From Gracilaria gracilis (Eukaryota; Rhodophyta; Florideophyceae; Gracilariales; Gracilariaceae): DNA of 64,000 bases. The first letter of the stretch is position 1; every line of letters begins with the position of its first letter. Location: the NCBI GenBank assembly GCA_030374805.1, contig JARGSG010000132.1, positions 1 through 64,000 on the forward strand, in the 5' to 3' direction. Under the pieces are notes generated by a model. It was not told the origin of the DNA, did not search any database, and saw only the letters and a program-made list of their open reading frames with translations. The translations under genes were made by a program, and so were the position numbers. Positions 9,738-22,610 of this stretch are shown in pieces.

Positions 9738-10505
9738 TGTAGTGCAACGCCCTCTGATGGAGGTTTCTGACTACTTAGCCATATTCCGACAGGTCGGACG
9801 GGTGCTCCCAATAGGACTATATGAGTAGTAACAACCACTGCAGTGGGAAGGACACGTGGGACACGGTTGAGCCAGGAGGTTGGCGACGTACACGTGGGAC
9901 GGGCGCAACGGCGCGTGGGTAATTACCACTATTCGTGGGCCTAATTTAATTAGTTTATTTAATTACATGTTTGCGCGAGCTCGCTACTTAGCATGGCGGT
10001 GACCTCGCCGCCATGCACAGTAAAGTTCGGACAACCAGGGTTGGCTCTATACTATTTCGCCTTCGGCGTTCATCGACTCCTTCCAGGAGAGAGGCTCCGT
10101 TGCCTACGGGTAGTTTATCCTCTCTGCGTCACTTAACAGGGTCCATTCGTGGGAGTGTTTTCCGCTTGTGTCGCGTTCGACCCTGTACAGGGATAACCCC
10201 GGTTTTTACCGTAGCCCTTTTGCCCTTTCCCCATTTTCCTTCTCTCCATCCCCCACTCTCGCGGATTCCTTCTCTCTTTTCCCACTTTCGTGATCTCGTG
10301 CCTCTCTCGAAGACCCGTTCACCAACACACATGGTGCCAACACCGATCCTTGATCAACTCTCTACGCCCGTCGTGACGGCTTGGCCTCGGCTTACACCCG
10401 ATTCGTCGTGCCTTGCCAGAGAGGTTCTGTCTGCGGACTACCCTCCTACGGAGGAAGATCTCGGGCGTCATCGTGGTGTCTTTCCGCCTCTGGCGTTGCA
10501 CTACA
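9738..10505 (+). repeat. 5' LTR of the Ty3/Gypsy element
   Basis: 768 bp, TGTAGTGCAACGC...GCGTTGCACTACA, aligned end to end with 20267-21036. It is preceded by AACGG, the left target-site copy. Confidence 0.93.
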
Positions 10506-10747
10506 ACGTGGTCTCCCTACCTAGAATCGGATATTCGGTTTACCACGTACTGGTGTGTGTTTTCCCTCTGTCAGGTTTCGTTTCTACGTCTGGAAGTTTT
10601 CCGTTGCATGGTTGGTTGAGAAATCATGTCTCGAACACCGTTTGAGACGGAAGCCGTGGTTACTCGCAGTCGTCCCACAGTGGTGGTATCGCTTGGGATG
10701 ATTGGTTCATCTCATGCATCCCCAGGCGTGCTGGCTGCACCCTTGGT

Positions 10748-12822
10748 GTGAATAATCCATCCAAGACGTCGGGCCGACAACCGGTGCACAGGACACTTTC
10801 CTTTGCCCCGTTGCTTCCCACTACTGATGGTGCTGGTCCGGCCCCGGCCGTTGCTGCCGGAGCTCCGTTTGCTACGGCTACACCCGAGGCCGCGGTCGTT
10901 CAGCCCCATCGGGAGAAGGACAACAACCCCCAGGGTACCGCTCTGGACGAGCAGTTGCGTCAGCTACGCGCTGCTCACAACTCCCTTGTAGGAGTGGTCA
11001 ACATTCTACGCAAACAGACGGAAGACTCCCCTGCAACGGGTATATCTGAGGAACTTCGTACGTGATGGTCCGACGTCAACAACATGTTGGAGTGCTTTAG
11101 TCAACCCGCCGCCTTCGTAGAAAAAATTCAGGACCGATTTGATCGTGTAAGAGACCGTCGGGAGATGCTGGAGCAAACCATTCCTATGGATGCTGCCACT
11201 CCGGCGGAGCCGGTCGCTGATCGCACAGGGCAAAGAACTCGGCACGAGAGAAGAACTGCCGCAGGCGGAAAGGCCAACAGAACGATCAGGGTTCAGAGTC
11301 GTCGACTTCGTCGGATGCGGACCCGAACAATTCGGACAATGCTGACTCGTCAGATTCGTCGTCTGACGAAGACCGTGCTATACGGGCGTCACGCTCTAAA
11401 CGGTCTGCAGTCACGCAAGGTGCGGTTCGTGCTCGTACAAAAAGATGGAAGCACGCGGGCTTGAAAGTCCTGAAGCCCACCAACCCTTTCTATGAGATTC
11501 TGTTGTCATACCGGTATTACCGTTTGGAAGACTCCTTTTTGGATCGAACACCCCGCAGTACGGGTAAGGTGAAGGACTGCATCAAACGGATGCAGCTCTC
11601 ACTTCGTAACCAGTTGTTTACTGGAGAAGCCCCAATCTTTGTGCTAGATTTTCTCGCCCGCTTCGTCGCGGAAGCCGATATACTCGGAATGAATGAGGGA
11701 CAGGCCTACATTGCCTTACCGTATTTCTTACGTGGTGTGGCCGAGGACCAGTATCACTCTGTAAGAGGTTCTTCGCGGGCCTCCGAAGGAAGGGTTACTT
11801 GCTGGCCCGAAGCGGTGCAATATCTGCTACGGTCATACGCCACGAATGGTGCCATTCCGTCGGCGATACTCGCTTTGCGAGACACACGTCAATGCTCAGG
11901 CGAGACGGAAACCGATTTTTCGGTACGCTTGAATAAGGCTTTCCACCGTTGTAGTAATGTCTGTCCCGCTACAGAGCGTTGTACGATGTTCATCGACGGA
12001 CTCGACCCGGCTATCCGGACTTTGGCCGCCCGCTATCGCGAGGATAGGAGGAAGATCACCTTCCTGGAGCTCATCCAGTATGCAGGAGCCCAAGGTGACT
12101 CCCTCCGCGCCAGAGCTCCGAGTACTCGGTCTAAGTCCGCCAAGGCGCTGTTAATGGAAATTAAATCCCAATCTCTGTCGCTCGACGCGGATGAAGCACC
12201 TCCGAAGGAGTACGATAAAGTCCAGCTCGCCCACGGCAATATCGCCTCCATTCCGACAACGGACCTCCCGTCGACGACGGACGCCTCCTTCGAGACCACT
12301 CAGGAAGGCACCACGCTTCATGCCGATGGCCCCCGAGTTCGCGGGCCTTACATCCCGTACTCGAACGGAGGAACCCGCTTCCGACGACCAGGCTGGCAGG
12401 ACAGCCGCCCAGCAGGACGTTTCACGGATAACCAGAGTGGGGCCCTTCAACAGGGTAGGCAAGCATTGATAGCGCTGATATTCCATCTCTGCTGTACCCA
12501 TGGCCACACGTCACCCGAGTTCCTCTTCTCCCTGAGAGACCTGGGCAAGGTGACGGTGAACAATGAGGCGCTCACTCCAGAGAAGAAGCGTTTCGTCCCA
12601 ATGACGTCGTATCTCCGGGCCAAGACGGACTTCGCCCACGTCGTACCGACAGCGCTGACATACCAGCGTGCTCCGGCACAGCCTGCTCATCCGATAGCAC
12701 CGGTACATCGCGTCGTGGGCGATCCAAACACCGCTATTGCGGGACCCCGAGGCCAACGTGCCCAAGCACTAGTGGTCGAGGAACCTGAGCAGTCGCCGCA
12801 GGCGGAAGCCCAGGGAAACTAA
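10748..12822 (+). pseudogene. Gag-like region of the Ty3/Gypsy element (broken)
   Basis: The longest piece lies at 11461-12822. It contains a retrotransposon-gag-like helical domain: EAPIFVLDFLARFVAEADI, then LPYFLRGVAEDQY and LNKAFHRCSNVCPATERC. Pro/Ala-rich leader pieces lie before it. I do not see an intact CCHC knuckle. A fossil part; interrupted several times. Confidence 0.7.
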
Positions 12823-12902
12823 ACGAGGGAGTCTCTCATTCGGGAGAGACGTCCTCAGAGTAGAGGCTGCCGACGTCCGAGACGACGCCGCCTCGCTCCC
12901 CG

Positions 12903-15900
12903 GTGAAGATCCTTTCGAGGAAAGACACCGCTGACGCGGACTCGGAACAATTGGGTGTTCTCCGCCGACCGTGGATACGGGTAAAGAAAAACCGGTTCCC
13001 GGATAGAGTCCTCGTGATGGCCAAGCAGAACTATAAAGTTTACGCCGACCTTGGCCTCAGTACCCAGTTTATTGTGCGCATTCTAACGGTATTAGACACC
13101 AGTGCAGAGCCGAACTTCATCGTGGAGTCCCTCCTGCCACTGCTGGTGTGGACAGGTATTCGCCGCGAAGCGACGCCCGAAGTCGCTGACGCCAATAACA
13201 GTCCGTTAACAACGGTGGGAACAATCGACTTTGTCGTGCGTTTGGGGACCTCCGTAATCAAGCTCGACTTTGTGGTATGTCGGTCATTGGCTGCCCCAAT
13301 TATTTTGGGATGTGATTACTGCGACAGATTAGTCAACGCAATGAGACCCCGCCTCAGGCGTGTGGAATTCGAAGACGGTTCCTCGGTCCCGACAGTTCGT
13401 CGTCCGCTGAAGCATGCATCGAGGAAACAAGTTCCACTACCTGCTGCGCAGGAACCACCACCGGCGACTCGCGAGTACACAAAACTCCGCGTTGCAGCGT
13501 CGGTATGCATTCCACCAGAATCCCAAGTAATGGTGCAGGTCCATTCCCGTCAACACGGCCTTCGGGTTATTCAACCCATTTCCTCGTTGTACGAGAAGTA
13601 TCATCTCGCAGTGGCGAACGGTGTTGCACAGGTGTCTCCGGATACTTGTTGCCAATCTAGGCAACAACCCCCAGTATCTGGTAAAGAACCAAGTCATTGG
13701 ATCGGTCACACCGCACCCACTCGCGATGCTCCCTACCCGAATGATGGCTGCCGATGTCCTCGGTTTGGTTTCCTCAAAAGAGGGCGACAATCAAGGACAC
13801 GCCGACGTTCCGTCTAAGAAGGGGGAGGATATTCCCGTTTCAACTCCTGTTTCGTATCCCAGTGACTCGGAAACCGCGCCTGCGCCTGCATCCGATACGG
13901 CATATGGCCCAACGAGCTATGACCGGATTGATCCCGTGAAGGCTCTTGAGGAGTTCGATCTCGACCAAGTGCCGGAATCACACCGTGAACGTCTGAGAGA
14001 CATATTACGGGAATTTACCCCAATGTAGGATGGATCTCTTGGTGAGATAAATACAACGGAATACCGGATTGATTTGCTACCGGACGCGTGACCCGTTTCG
14101 CAAGCCCCTTACAGGGCAGGACCGAAGGCTCGGGAAGAGGAGCAGTTCCAAGTGGACAAGATGCTCCGCGCAGGTGTGATTGAGCCCGCTCAGTCACCCT
14201 GGGCGTCCCCAGTAGTGTTGGCATTCAAGGCCGACGGAACCTGGAGGTTCTGTGTCGACTACCGCCGGCTCAATGCCGTGACGATCAGGGACACGTACCC
14301 AATCCCTCGCATGGACATGTGCATCGATTCACTCGGAAACGCAACCGTATTCACGGCATTGGACGCCAATTAGGGATAATGGCAAGTCCCCGTAAGGGAG
14401 GAAGACCGCGATAAAACCGCGTTTGTATGCCACTCTGGATCTTTCCGCTTCAAGCATATGCCGTTTGGTCTCACCAACTCCGCCGCTACATTTCAGCGTG
14501 CTATTGACATCTTGTTGAACCGCTTTAAGTGGCGGACGTGTCTAGTTTACCTAGATGACATAATTGTCTTCTCCACTAATCTGGACGATCATCTCACCCA
14601 CGTAAGGGAAGTATTGACTACACTGCGTGATGCAGGAATTTCCCTCAAGCTGAGGAAGTGTGAATTCTTCACAGACACCGTGAAGTACCTGGGCCATGTT
14701 ATCCGTCCAGGATGGTTGTCGATCGAGGAAGCTCGAGTAAAGTCCCTTGCCAAGGCGAAGGAACCGCGAACCCAAACGGAATTGCGCTCCTTCTTGGGAT
14801 TGGTCAACGTCTACCGACGGTTCGTCCCGAATTTCTCGGATATCGCGGCACCCCTCAACGCAATACTGCAAAAAGGCTAGCCACCGAAACTGGTACCTTT
14901 CACGCCTGCCGAGACAGAGGCGTTTAACTCCTTGAAGGAGGCTGTCACATCTGCTCCGATTCTATCGTTGCCAAAACCCGGACTACCGTACTCCGTGGCC
15001 ACGGATTCGAGCGACTACCAAGTGGGTTGTGCTCTTTTCCAAACCACCCCTGAAGGGGAACGTGAGCCCATTGGTTACTGGTCGCGTTCGATCAACGTTC
15101 ATGAACGGAATCACAGAAGAAAGAGTGCCTCGCCGTTGTGTGGGCTCTGGCAACTCTTCGCCCCTATGTTATGGGTGTGCACTTTACCGTGTACACGGAT
15201 AATTCCTCACAGAGGTGGTTAATGAACATCTCCGAACCGTCGGGACGCCTCATGCGATGGAGGCTCCGCCTAGCGAAATTCGACTTTCAAGTCGTTTATA
15301 AGAAGGGAGCGCTGAACACACAAGCCGATGCACTGTCGAGATTACCCAAGAATGGGGAAGCCCTCCCCTCGGGAGACGATGAGATCCCTTGTTTCGTCGC
15401 TGACGAGGTGGACACGGAAGATCCGGAAGGTGAACTCGACATTTGGCCAGAAGACTGGGAATTCGACGATGAATTGGACGAACTACTCGTGGCAAACGAG
15501 AATGGGGCTGACAGGCCCCCACCGGGGAATTTCGTCCCCGTAACACCGGAGTAAATGATCCGAGAACAACATGGCGACCCGTTCGGCGTGCGCATTCGTG
15601 CCCGTTTAAACGGAGGTTCAACCCTCCCATTGAGGTTAATGACGTCGGCTATCTCGTTAGAACGGTCGAGTCTAACCCAAAAGTGGTGGTGCCTCACAAG
15701 CTGCAGGCGCGGGTACTCCAACTGTCGCATTACGCGAGATTGAGCGGCCACGCAGGGGGACAGAAGTTATACTTAACCCTGCTAAGGGACTTTTACTGGC
15801 CCGACATGGCGGTCGATTGCTACGGAAGGGTGCGGCTCTGCACTGAAGGCGCTAAAAACCGGGTTAAGCTCCGGAAGAACTCAAAGAAGATGAGATTATT

Positions 15901-16460
15901 CCCCGCAAGGGCGCCCCTCGAGTTTCTCGCAATCCATATACTCAGACCCCTCCTGACGACCCGGAGAGGTCACAAGTTTTTGCTCGTAATAACGGATCAT
16001 TTCTCGAAACTGGTTCGGACTGTCCCTCTGAAGAGGATCACGGCTTTCACGGTAGCCCAGGCCTTCGTGAAGCACTGGATTTTCGTCTACGGTTCGCCGG
16101 TCTAGGTACTCTCCGATAACGGGAAACAGTTAGCATCGCGGTTTATCCAAGATGTATGTCGCATACTGGATAGAAAGAACCTGTTCACTACAACCTTCCA
16201 TCCCCAGTGTAATGGGCAAGTCGAACGGTTCAACCGGACGATGCTAGCATCTCTCCGTTCTTACGTGGCCGATCAACCAAAGACATGGGACCTGTACACT
16301 GACGCGTTGACGTTCGCGTACAACACGCAGGTACATAGAATTACCGGTGTTTCACCGTTCGAGTTAGTACTCTCCCGTACCCTCCCGCCGGTGGCATTGG
16401 AAGCACAGCATACGCTGGGTTATTTACCCTCTGTGGGTGACTACCACCAGAAATGGTAGC
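12903..16460 (+). pseudogene. Pol region: protease, reverse transcriptase, RNase H, integrase (broken)
   Basis: Parts in order. A retropepsin-like domain is at about 13020-13330 (VLDTSAEPNFIVE, then APIILGCDYCDRL). Reverse transcriptase is at about 14150-14880 (VDYRRLNAVTIRDTYPIPRM, MPFGLTNSAATFQRA and the YLDD box). RNase H is at about 14930-15330 (SVATDSSDYQVGCALF, then VYTDNSSQRWL). Integrase is at about 15690-16460, with a zinc-binding remnant (SHYARLSGHAGGQK), core stretches (FLAIHILRPL, LLVITDHFSKLV) and the FELVLSRTLPP tail. The order and the YLDD box identify Ty3/Gypsy. A fossil with many interruptions. Confidence 0.88.
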
Positions 16461-17831
16461 AATGGCTATCCAAGTTGGTACCCGCCACTCGCCAATCCAT
16501 GGTGAGGGCTCAAGCCGCTTACAACCGTGATTTCGATGCTCGCCTGCGAGAAAGTAACATACCGCCGGTTAAGGCTGGTACCTACGTCTTCGTACGGAAG
16601 GAACACTATAACCCTGATAGGTAGGAACTCCATAAGCTCTTGCCCGTGGCGGATGGACAGTTCAAAGTAATCTCCGTCGCAGAGGACACAGTGGTACTGG
16701 AAATCAAGGACGCGCATGAGCGGATCTCCCGCGATCGCGTGGTCTTGGCCCCACCACCCTTGTCTAAGGTCGTGCTCGCACCTGCCCGTCCCGTGTCTAT
16801 GGAATCAACAACCCCCGAAACAATCGTGCTGAATCGCCCGCTGATTCTACCACATCCGAACCGGGGACTGTCAGACCTACCGATGGAATCGGACAAACCG
16901 ATGATATCGAAAAACATTGTTGGCCAGAATAGCCATTCTTCTGTTCAACACGCTCGCGGGGACTCCACCCGCGTAGCGGAACGCTCTACCCCATCTCCCG
17001 CCGCTCCGCCTAAGGAGGGGGAGGAGGTCACTTCTGCTGAAGGTAATCCGCCGTAGCAACGGGAAGAAGACATCCGTGGTACACGGCAGGCTGCTGCCAC
17101 ACTAGAATTCCCGTCAGACACGCCACTGCAGGCGCGGGAACCCAGCGCGTCCGGTTTGTCAGGCCCGAATACGGGAAGCATAACTGCACCGCAAGCGGAG
17201 GAGCTACACGCTGAAGCGGAAAAAAACTACCCCTGTACAAAGGGAGGACGACACCGCAAAGCCATGCACAATTGCGGAAGTTCCGAGTGTCTCGGTAGAT
17301 CCTGGCATGTTCGCCAGACGGAAACCGGTCACCCGGGATGAAGTTCGCCTCACGGACGGCGAGGACACGCCAGTCGAAGAGGAAATCCCTCAAGTAATGG
17401 GTGCGGCTCACGCTGCACCCAGCACTGCTGGAAATCTCAACAGGAGTCCGGCGTCACCGGAAGTAACCGTTGAGAACAGATCGCCACGGCGCCGCCACTT
17501 GGCACGCGCCGGAAAGGACACCCTGTCCAGGGAGGCGGATCGACCGACGGCGCTCCATGGCCACAGGCCGTAGAAGTCACGTGCAAGCACGAAAGGCGCG
17601 CGTGGCGCTGCACCACTCGCAGCGCAATGCGGGAAAGCCGCGACGAGCTCGTCAGAACGTCCGTCGGTACCGATTGAATCACGCAGACTTGCGGTTCGCC
17701 CCGAAGCACGCAGACTGGCGGTACGCACACCGGAACAACCACCTCCACGGAAGACCACTCGGTCAACCGCGACGAGCGTATCGATACCCGATTCGGGAAA
17801 TTCCCCTTCGCAGGGCGATGAGCGCACAGCC

Positions 17832-18290
17832 GTGACGACGACTCGGCAAGGCCGGCAGGTGTACTTACAGGAGGAGTACATCGTCGGTCGAATTGTCGGG
17901 CATTCCTGGAATCAGGAGGGTATAATACGCTACCACGTTGTTGGTACGGGTATGATCCGGCTCAGGACACCGCCGAGCCGATCGAGCATCTCCCAAGTTC
18001 AAAGGTGGTTCAGTATCACCGTCGAACGGGAACAGCCCCACCAGCTACGCTGGGAAGTGCCCAGGTGGGATGAGGGAGAACCGTGGAAACGGGAAGAGTT
18101 GAAGATGAAGAATACACGTCATGGACGGGAAGAGATCACCGCTCATGCGCTGAAACTTCGACCATGGTCGAGCATAGTGTTTCGAGAACATACCCGAGGG
18201 GGTTTTCACCCAGCTTGCTGGTCATTACGTGACAAGCACTGTTTTCCCTGTCGGAAGGGTGTGCATTTCCGCGCGCACCGCTTGAAGTAG
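17832..18290 (+). pseudogene. Chromodomain-like tail downstream of integrase
   Basis: EEYIVGRIVGHSWNQEGIIR followed by YHVVG resembles the start of a chromodomain (E-Y-x-V-E-x-I-L-x-H ... Y-x-V-K-W). That would place the element among or near the chromoviruses. The aromatic cage is poorly kept, so the call is tentative. It is part of the fossil element. Confidence 0.35.
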
Positions 18291-18380
18291 CTGGTTCACT
18301 ACCGGTGACTACAAGAACACGTCATAGACGGAAGGAACCCACAAGCAGGTGGTTTTTATTGCTACTATTCGGACCCAGTC

Positions 18381-20276
18381 TTACTGGTTATGGCCACTCC
18401 TCTCATTCGGAGGCTGGCCACCGCCGAAGCGTTGCGCCAGAGCTTCCCGCATTGCGAATAAGTCACCGGTCGCCGTATCGGCGCCGAGCCCTACCTTTCG
18501 GAGGAATTGCGCGATGACGGCACCGGGATTCCTGCCCGTCTGGGGAGTATTCCCGGCGGTCACCGTAGAAGTCGGAACAGCCGAAGCTGACGCCGACGCC
18601 GCAGCGGCGGGCTCAGAGTCCTGTCGAACAGGTTCGTCATTCTCCGGAGGAGTGCCGACAACCATCGCGTCGTCATCACCGCCCACCGCGTCGGATGCGT
18701 TGTCCAACGTGGGTTCATTTTCCCCGCTGGAGCGGTAATAATCGTCCCAGTCGACGAACCCAATCGGATGACCGTCTGGGATTTCCGTCGGAGCATTCCG
18801 GAGTTCAGGCGCTTCATCAGCGGAAATCTCCCGTTGTTCCTTCGGATCGAAGTACACGAAATCCCCCGCCAAACCGGTATTGCGCCCCAGACCCGGGCCA
18901 TGTCCACCGCCACCGGTGAGCCGGCCATTCTGCGCGATCGGGACCGCTTTCCAGTCAATGCTGTCGATATAGTCGAGTAACTCGAGGACTTCTTCGGCGT
19001 TAGCCTGACCCCCAAGAGGGATGGTTATGTCGAGTTGACGGATACCGGCCCACACGCGCGGAGGAAGGAACCACAGTCTGTACTGGTCGTAAACCTCACT
19101 GAGGATATACGCCACAGCGCGGACGGCCCACTTGGTGACTACAACCGACCAAAGCCCGCTACGCGGATCCGTTAGGAGGTATGACCCTAAATAGTTGAAT
19201 ACCGGGGGCAACTCTATGTAGCACCCCCGGCATGCCTCGAGCTGAGCTCACCAGGCTGGCAGAAGGACGGACCGACCTTGTCGGTGAGCGGGAGCAATGC
19301 GCTTCACCTCCAGGTTTTGATACGGAACGAAGTACCCGAACCGGGAACGGCAGCGACGCTCGAAGCGGATGAATTCCTGAAGGAAGGAAGACCGATAATG
19401 ACGCGCGAGATAGCGGAATTCGGCTCGAATGATCGGTCGTTGCCAGCACAAGGCTTCCAGCCGGACAACCGGGAATCCTCGCCAAGCGAAGGTCTCCAAC
19501 GGCGACAGCCGGTCGCAATAGCTCATCTCCCCGCGGGTGCGGTACTGCTCGATGTCGCACCTCATCTCTTGCGGGATGAGGAACTCGAACGGAGCCCGGC
19601 TCTGCCGTTGGTCTCCAATCAACACCAGCGCGGCATGAGCCTGAGCCCGGGACTCGTCCGCATAGCGGAGAACCTGGTGTGCAGGTATGGCGACGCGCTG
19701 GCGCCAATCCCACGAGGTGGTGACGATAGCCGGCAGCTCCGCGGGAAAGCGCTCATTGCCATCGACGTACTGAGAAATCAGCTCGTCGTCGAACACCGAG
19801 ATCGGGTGGAATCACGGCGCAAGCCGGAGGCGCATAGCCTGTTGCCGATTGTTCGGGTTGAGCCTCACGAGGGAGTCATAAGACGGCCAATTGTCGCCCG
19901 CAGCGGAGCCAGACCCCCCAACTTGGGAAGGGATCGACACCGTCCCGGACGGTTGTCCCTGTTTCGCACCAGCCTGTTGCCTGCCTTGCGGTAAGAGCAC
20001 GGAACGGAAGCCGGTGAATCCCCCTGTATGGGGTTGCTGAGAGCCACTTATGGTGAGGTCGATGACAGGAGTCGGAGGAGCGTGGTAGTTGGTGACCGAG
20101 GTGTCGGGAGAAGATGCTGGAGCGATGGTAACTGCGGGTGCAGGGGTGTGCATTGGTGGAGAACGAGAAGTTGCCGGCGAGCCGAGAGAGGGCGTGCTTT
20201 TATCCTCCATGTTTGCCGCCGTCATTTCCCTCTGTGAGGTGATTCTTTCGCCTAAGGAGAGGGATATGTAGTGCAA
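18381..20276 (-). pseudogene. Antisense coding stretch between integrase and 3' LTR (broken)
   Basis: Three long minus-strand open pieces follow one another: 20276-19812, 19796-19248 and 19211-18381. They have about two breaks between them, while the plus strand here carries only short fragments. The first piece is Ser/Thr/Pro-rich and holds PPTPVIDLTISGS, which contains a SUMO-interaction-type VIDLT core. The second is rich in Arg, Tyr and Phe. The third starts MPPVFNYLGSYLLTD and ends in a Gln/Gly-rich tail. No match to known gag, env or plant antisense ORFs that I recognise. Extra antisense ORFs between integrase and 3' LTR are known from some plant Gypsy elements; homology is not claimed. 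Confidence 0.55.
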
Positions 20277-21036
20277 CGCTTTCTGATGGAGGTTTCTGAC
20301 TACTTAGTCATATTCCGACAGGTCGGACGGGTGCTTCCAATATGAGTATATGAGTAGTAACAACCACTGTAGTGGGAAGGACACGTGGGACACGGTTGAG
20401 CCAGGAGGTTGGCCACGTACAAGTGGGACGGGCGCCACGGCGCATGGGTAATTACCACTATGCGTGGGCCTGATTTAGTTAGTTTATTTAATTACTTGTT
20501 TGCGCGAGCTCGCTACTTAGCATGGCTGCGACCTCGCCGCCATGCACAGTAAAATTCGGACAACCAGGGTTGGCTCTATACTTCTTTGCCTTCGGCGGTC
20601 ATCGACTCCTTCCAGGAGAGAGGCTCCGTTGCCTACGGGTAGTGTATCCTCCCTGCGTCACCTAACAGGACCCATTCGTGGGAGTGTTTTCCGCTTGTGT
20701 CGCGTTCGACCCTTTACAGGTATAACCCCGGTGTTTACCGTAGCCCTTTTGTTCTTTCCTTTTTTTTCTTCTCTCCATCCCCCGCTCTCGTGGATTCCTT
20801 CTCTTTTTTCTTACTTCCGTGGACTCGTGCCTCTCTCGAAGACCCGTTCACCCACACACGTGGTGCCAACACCGATTCTTGCTCAACTCTCTACGCCCGT
20901 CGTGACGGCTTGGCCTCAGCTTACACCCGACTTCGTCGTGCCTTTTCAGAGAGGTTCTGTCTGCGGACTGCCCTCCTACGGAGGAAGATCTCGGACGTCT
21001 TCGTGGTATCTTTCCCCCCTCTGGCGTTGCACTACA
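20267..21036 (+). repeat. 3' LTR of the Ty3/Gypsy element
   Basis: 770 bp, alignable with the 5' LTR along its full length, including the 13-bp terminal inverted repeats. It is followed by AATGG, the right target-site copy. Confidence 0.93.
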
Positions 21037-22300
21037 AATGGCATAGAAACAGGCGAAGTTTTGCTCTTCGTTCGAAAAGTGACGCTTTGGTTTTCTTTAT
21101 TCTCGCGACGTTACTGTCATAAGTGAGCAAAGTGAGCAATGTTACGTTAAACTAAATTAGAAATTAGATATTAAAAATTATAAAATAGAATATTTCAATT
21201 GGGTTTAGTGCAGCCAGCAAGGCGCAGAAGTAGTACCACTTAGCACGAAACAATTGAAGTCTCATTGTACTACAGAAGTATACTTGGAAGAAATATTGGG
21301 GTCAAGTTGTTCATGGATTATATGTATATTTTAAAACCATCTGAAACTGCTAAAAAAAGTTCCATTATTTAGGTTAATTTTTTCGGAGCATTTCATGACA
21401 CCCAAAAAGTTTCGACGTTGCTTTTCTTTGATAGGAATATAATCCGGCATAAATATTTACTAAGTTCAGTAAGAATAGTTTTTTGAAAACCATTTCATTT
21501 CCAACAAAATTGAGCATTTAAAACAGCAGTGGGTTGTTAGGGATTAGGGCTTATATGGTATATGGTGTAAAATATAATTTGGTTTAGAAAAAGAAAACAT
21601 AGTTATATAAGACGTCAGTTTAATTGTGTGGGTGGCAACTTTTGAGAAATTACTCTAACGTAAAAGTACAAACAAAAACAGAGTGTATTTACATTCCGAA
21701 GAGTAGTTTTGGAGTAGTATAAGAAAGAAAGACAGAGAAGCAACTTTTTTTTGAAGAGAACGCACACTCAGTTATTAATGTCCAGTTTCATTTCTTGCTT
21801 ATAGAGTGCCCCACCTTGATATAGCAAAGTTTAGAATCTGAATCTGAAAAAGCTATGTTCCGACAAATAGCAGACTTTTTCATAGACGCCGTGAAACGGT
21901 ATTTTAACTCTTTTGAGACGGAAGCTTATGTCTATCTCAAGACATAAGCTGTCAATATGATTGGGTAAAACACTGTATGACACTGTGGCAATTGGCTTCT
22001 ACGTGTAGTTTGCCAACGTCAATTTTGCTTGTCTAGTAGGATAGACATAAGAAAGTGTGGATTGCAACGTTTTATTGAAACACTCATCCCCACGTGTACA
22101 AGTTGTTCTACAGCTACATCATGAAGCCATCATGAAGCATTCTGTTTGAGTTTTTCCTCAACATCTGGTTGGCTCTTCTCATGTCTAGCTCAGTAGACGA
22201 GTTTTTCGTGTCAAAAGGGTTCAAAGTCGTATTATAGAGCAAACCACCTAGGCACTTTTGCTATATTGTAAGAGTCCAAAGAAGTAAACAAAAAGCATTA
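21037..22300. other. AT-rich intergenic stretch without a recognisable gene
   Basis: No frame of convincing length or composition. The only local structure I see is a perfect stem-loop at 21923-21950 (AGCTTATGTCT/AGACATAAGCT, 6-nt loop). Confidence 0.6.
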
Positions 22301-22610
22301 CCCAAGTTAGCATATATTCTTGTAAAGACATTGACCAAACAGTTTGAACTCGAGCTTTCGAGTAACATCCATTTGCTGCACATTGTTGTCTCGCCCTGGT
22401 TAATAACTTCTACTTATTGAGAAAGGATTACCCTTATAGAGCATGTCAGTAATAATGAATAGAAGTCATAGGAAAGCGAGTGAAACGTTAGCGTTATGGA
22501 GGGGAAAAATCCAAGTCGAGGTTCTTCACACACAGAAAATGGATGTTACTCGAAAGGTCGAGTTCAAACTGTTTGGTCAATGTCTTTACAAGAATATATG
22601 CTAAATTAGG
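22301..22610. repeat. Long inverted repeat with 74-bp arms (MITE-like or foldback)
   Basis: The arm at 22301-22374 (core CATATATTCTTGTAAAGACA) is repeated as reverse complement at 22537-22610. There is essentially one mismatch over the inner 65 bp, and the outer 9 bp are less well matched. The spacer is 162 bp and non-coding. Near-identity of the arms means recent origin or selection. It could be a foldback/MITE or a hairpin RNA locus. The flanks show no clear target-site duplication. Confidence 0.75.

Larger units (their letters stand above)
9738..21036 (+). mobile_element. Ty3/Gypsy LTR retrotransposon with both LTRs, broken
   Basis: Two 0.77-kb LTRs flank an internal region with the order gag, aspartic protease, reverse transcriptase, RNase H, integrase, which is the Ty3/Gypsy order. 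LTR ends are perfect 13-bp inverted repeats (TGTAGTGCAACGC/GCGTTGCACTACA). A 5-bp target-site duplication flanks it: AACGG at 9733-9737 and AATGG at 21037-21041, differing at one base. A possible primer-binding site starts with TGG at 10509, and a purine-rich tract (AAGGAGAGGG) lies just before the 3' LTR. The coding parts are interrupted in more than ten places. The two LTRs differ at roughly 7-9% of positions by eye, so the insertion is old. The element is a fossil. Confidence 0.92.
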
